From NCBI GenBank assembly GCA_964613675.1, contig CAZTIH010000104.1, positions 1 to 9,741 on the forward strand: a stretch of DNA of 9,741 nucleotides. The letters run 5' to 3'. Shown here one piece after another: positions 7,130-9,741 of the stretch. Both the position numbers and the translations under genes were made by a program. Within the stretch, counting starts at the first letter, position 1. Every line of letters starts with the position of its first letter. The notes beneath the pieces are model-generated. The model saw nothing but the letters and a program-made list of their open reading frames with translations. It searched no databases and was not told where the DNA came from. Source of the DNA: DAIUCA01 sp964613675 (GTDB lineage: Bacteria > Pseudomonadota > Gammaproteobacteria > Competibacterales > Competibacteraceae).

Positions 7130-8099
7130 CGGGTCATCGCACGAATCAAGCGGCGAATGGGCCGAGGCGATTGGCGTGCCCAAAATCGCAGGATGGGACG
7201 AACCATTCGCAAAGGGCGCGTGATCGGAAAAAAATGACCGGCCTGTGGAATGATGTGGAGTTGAAAACGGGGGGAGCGGTGCTGCAACCGATAGGCCGTC
7301 AACAGCGTGGGNNNNNNNNNNCCTCAAGCCGATGTAACTGGGTTCGTTGGCCTTCGGGCAGCCGCGTTTCCCGTTGAATGGCGGTTTGTTGTTGCAAGGT
7401 GAGCCACCGATTGGCAGCGGACACGCTCGGTTGGGGAAAGGTTTCCATAAAATCGGCAGATTCGGTGAGTCGCCCCTCAAGGGCTTCGCGGGGGAAGGCA
7501 GTTTCCACCTCATCGCGTTGACCCTCAAGCCGAGGGCGATCAGGGGAAGACAAGTGAACGGATTGAGATTGCATTTTTAGTTGCGCGAGTTGGGTGAGCA
7601 AATCGTAGCCCCCTTCGGGATGATTACCGTCGAGGGTGCCTCCAATGCGTTGAATGGTGTGCGAAATTTCGGGCCACTGTTTCCAGTAACGGGGACGAAA
7701 TCGCGGTTGCAACATGCGTAAGCGCGTATCCAACAAGACGAGACTTTTCACCGCCTGGGGGTAGTTCAGGGTGAACGCCATCGCAATCGCTCCCCCATAA
7801 CTGTGCCCAATGAGATGGACTGGCGGACTCTGCAAACGGTGTAGAAGCTGTCTGAGATCTTCGGCGAGGGTCAACGGATCATACCCGGAAGGCGTCATGG
7901 GACTGCGCCCGTGCCCCCGCAAATCGTAGAGCGTCAAGGGGCTAATCTGAGAAAATGTCTGTAAGAGCGGCGGTAACCAGAATCCCGCACTCGTCGCTAG
8001 ACCGTGAATAAACACGACATGCGATCGAGGTGGCGGATTGAGGACACAGGGCACTTGAATGACATTAAGGGCCGTATTGGAGAGTTGAATGAGGGACAT
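7126..8099 (-). CDS. Alpha/beta hydrolase, broken by a 10-N assembly gap
   Basis: This is a serine hydrolase of the alpha/beta-fold family; the substrate is unknown. Before the gap 259 residues are readable: VVFIHGLATSAGFW with the oxyanion His-Gly (32-33), YDLRGHGRS (58-66), the nucleophile elbow LIGHSYGG with Ser100, and a long charged lid region (about 150-255). The frame seems to end soon after the gap. Reading from 7311 in the neighbouring frame gives 61 more residues (PTLLTAYRLQHRSPRFQLHI, then IPQAGHFFPITRP), which is the expected C-terminal strand with the catalytic His, ending at TGA 7128-7126. The loop with the catalytic Asp should lie at the gap, so more than the placeholder length is probably missing. 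The frames need a missing length of 3n+2 bases. There is no signal peptide. It starts 3 bp after the upstream stop and its own stop overlaps the next ATG (ATGA). Confidence 0.82.
7312..7321. other. Assembly gap of 10 N within the alpha/beta hydrolase gene
   Basis: On the minus strand the sequence before the gap ends CTT GAG G, and the sequence after it resumes in the hydrolase frame with CCC ACG CTG. To keep frame the missing length must be 3n+2 bases, so the placeholder of 10 is wrong. The position matches the usual place of the strand and loop carrying the catalytic Asp. Confidence 0.85.
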
Positions 8100-8102
8100 G
8101 CG

Positions 8103-9653
8103 TTATTCGTCTTCTAAATAACCCAACGCGGCTAATTGACTTAATAACGTGGCTTTTTCACTGTCGGTTATTTCTGGGGCGACGGAATGCCCATGAGAAA
8201 CGCTGGGTTCAGGGCGTACATATTGAACCGGAAACTGAGTTAAGTGACTGGATTCGTAACAATGGCGATTTAATTGGCCATCAAAATCCTCGGGAATCGG
8301 TAGCCCTAATCCGTACAGTAGATGCGCCGCTACATCCGCAATTTGCAACGTCGGTTGTGGACCGGGTTTGATCCCTTTGCCCGCAGCGATAAAAATCCCA
8401 TCGGGGTGATGTGTTCCTACGGGATGGGGACGCTTTGCCGTACTCGGGGACAGGTTGCGAATGGACGCAAATCCGTAATCGCGTAACACCAAGGTTAAGT
8501 CGGGCGCTTGGGCCTGTTGAGGGCCTGGGAACGCGGTTTCCCGTAATTTGATCTCCCGAATTACCGGACCCGATTCATCACACCATTGCGTCAATTCCTC
8601 GACGAGTTGTTGGCGATAGGCCGCGTAATTTTCCGTCACACGAATGCGAATCGCATTACTCGATGGCGTCGGACAGTACGCCTTGGTGTTTTTCCAATCT
8701 AAAAATGCCATGGGACTGTTGAGGCGTCGGGCCATTTCGGGGGTATTTTCCACATCTCGATAGACCAAATGCCCTCGCTCAAATAGGAAGCGATTGATGC
8801 GAATGATGTCTTGACTAGCGGTAAATCCGTGGTCTGACGCGAGATAAATCTGCCCGGTGTCTCCGACCAACCCACACAGTTCGCCGAGGTAGTGATCGAG
8901 CTGTCGAAAGTAATCCAAGCCGAGTTCGCGAAGGGATTGCGTCGTTTTGTCGTCGGGCGACGAAATTAGGGTTTCATCTAAATAATGCCACGCTTGATGT
9001 TGGATTTTATCGACGCCATCAAACATCACGGCGAGTAAATCGGGACGCTCTTTTTGTGCGAGGGTTTTAGCGAGTTGAAACCATTGTTTTTCGCGAGGCA
9101 AATGGTACCGAATCCAATCGGCCAAATACTCGGTCTCCATGCTTTCGCCAATTTGGTTTTCGCGCTCAAAATCCCAAGCGAGCACTTTGGGATCAAACTC
9201 GGGGATCAGGGCAGGAAGTTCATCGAATAGTTGGGGGGGGTGGCTGTGATGCCGTAGATGCTTCCACCCCGTAAAACCGGGAACAATTACGCCGTCAATT
9301 GCAGGGGCGGGGGCCATCATCGGAAAGTTGAGACAGACTACTTTTTTGTGCTGACGGCTCATCATTTGCCAAATTGTTTCGACGGCGATGTCGTTAAAGC
9401 TGTGGAGATTGAAAAACACTTCTTCGCCATTATCGGATAGGCGCATGAAATCAAATAAACCGTGTTTTCCGGGATTTTTTCCCGTGAATAAAGTAGTCCA
9501 CGCACTTGGCGTTAACGGATGGGGGGTGGAGTTCAAGATGGCGGACTGCCCCCGCGCTAATAATTCGCCCAAGTTCGGCATCACGGCGGGGGGTTTGATA
9601 AAGCGGTTGAGCAAATAGAAAGTGGCCCCATCGAGACCAATAAATAAGTTCAT
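8103..9653 (-). CDS. Alkaline phosphatase superfamily protein, type I phosphodiesterase/nucleotide pyrophosphatase-like
   Basis: Members of this superfamily hydrolyse phosphate mono- or diesters, or sulfate esters, with two metal ions and a Thr or Ser nucleophile. From ATG 9653 the product is 516 residues. Metal and catalytic motifs are in the family order: GLDGATF with Asp8; PLTPSAWTTLFTG with Thr48 as likely nucleophile, followed by KNPGKHGLFDF; FDGVDKIQH with Asp215 and His219; ASDHGF with Asp274 and His275; and GTHHPDG with His415. The C-terminus (LSQLAALGYLEDE) carries the LGYL ending common in these proteins. The set looks complete, so it should be active. I prefer ATG 9653 because GLDGATF then sits at the N-terminus and AAGAG lies 7 bases upstream; an in-frame GTG at 9692 would add 13 residues but has no ribosome binding site. 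No signal peptide is seen, so it is probably cytoplasmic. It heads the visible minus-strand operon, and its stop is 3 bp from the hydrolase start. Confidence 0.87.
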   Translation of the reverse strand: MNLFIGLDGATFYLLNRFIKPPAVMPNLGELLARGQSAILNSTPHPLTPSAWTTLFTGKNPGKHGLFDFMRLSDNGEEVFFNLHSFNDIAVETIWQMMSRQHKKVVCLNFPMMAPAPAIDGVIVPGFTGWKHLRHHSHPPQLFDELPALIPEFDPKVLAWDFERENQIGESMETEYLADWIRYHLPREKQWFQLAKTLAQKERPDLLAVMFDGVDKIQHQAWHYLDETLISSPDDKTTQSLRELGLDYFRQLDHYLGELCGLVGDTGQIYLASDHGFTASQDIIRINRFLFERGHLVYRDVENTPEMARRLNSPMAFLDWKNTKAYCPTPSSNAIRIRVTENYAAYRQQLVEELTQWCDESGPVIREIKLRETAFPGPQQAQAPDLTLVLRDYGFASIRNLSPSTAKRPHPVGTHHPDGIFIAAGKGIKPGPQPTLQIADVAAHLLYGLGLPIPEDFDGQLNRHCYESSHLTQFPVQYVRPEPSVSHGHSVAPEITDSEKATLLSQLAALGYLEDE

Positions 9654-9741
9654 CGTACACTCTTGAGGTGGCTGTTTTTGAGGAAAAATCACAAGGAGTG
9701 GGCCAGAACCTGCCTGACAGGACTTATAACCTACCCCCCTT
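9654..9741 (-). other. Upstream region of the minus-strand operon, cut by the window edge
   Basis: The last 88 bases contain no gene on either strand. On the minus strand a TATAAG sequence at 9728-9723 could be a -10 element, but its -35 region would fall at or beyond the window edge, so a promoter cannot be confirmed. A 4-bp inverted repeat (CCTG/CAGG) is too short to call. Confidence 0.3.

Noticed and set aside
7130..7528. A 133-residue N-terminal extension of the propeller-like protein, giving 627 residues.
   Set aside because: It runs across the 10-N gap and is the alpha/beta hydrolase read in a shifted frame. The hydrolase catalytic His region and the ATGA overlap place the start at 7129.
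9258..9660. Small open frames on both strands within the start of the AP-superfamily gene.
   Set aside because: They overlap the conserved GLDGATF and nucleophile region of the real gene in other frames.

Overview
The window reads as a stretch of a proteobacterial chromosome of roughly balanced G+C. Gammaproteobacteria is the best guess, at low confidence. It rests on two type IV prepilins of the classical class (GFTLIE at the cleavage site, a C-terminal WVCG...LPxxC cysteine pair) and on an IS200/IS605-type terminal motif. Two runs of N (100 N at 5184-5283 and 10 N at 7312-7321) show that this is a draft scaffold. Both gaps break a real gene and put its two halves in different reading frames.

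Left half (2-2778, plus strand): a compact type IV pilus cluster. An unrecognised soluble protein, cut by the window edge, is followed by a pilin whose leader carries an in-frame TAA just before the cleavage site. Next comes a small GspF/PilC-like inner-membrane protein starting at GTG 1460, then a second, intact pilin. These genes overlap or lie a few bases apart and are probably one transcript.

Middle (2779-2926): a 148-bp spacer between convergent transcription units. It holds two identical 33-bp copies of a sequence like the hairpin end of IS200/IS605 elements, 11 bp apart, with no transposase gene.

Right half (9653-2927, minus strand): five genes in one direction. In transcription order they are an alkaline-phosphatase-superfamily phosphodiesterase-like protein, an alpha/beta hydrolase, a beta-propeller-like protein of unknown function, a lipoprotein with a 26-residue tandem repeat fused to a PHB-depolymerase/feruloyl-esterase-type domain, and a sulfotransferase. 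The first junction is 3 bp and the next two are ATGA overlaps, the first of which becomes visible only after the 10-N gap is repaired, so at least four genes look translationally coupled. The set combines two serine esterases, a phospho- or sulfo-ester hydrolase and a sulfo-group transferase. That suggests making, modifying or releasing an ester-bearing molecule, with one enzyme anchored at the envelope. The substrate cannot be read from the sequence.

Points most worth following up: the repeat-lipoprotein-esterase fusion hidden by the gap, the nonsense codon in the pilin leader, the pilin/mini-PilC/pilin arrangement, and the five-gene hydrolase/sulfotransferase operon.
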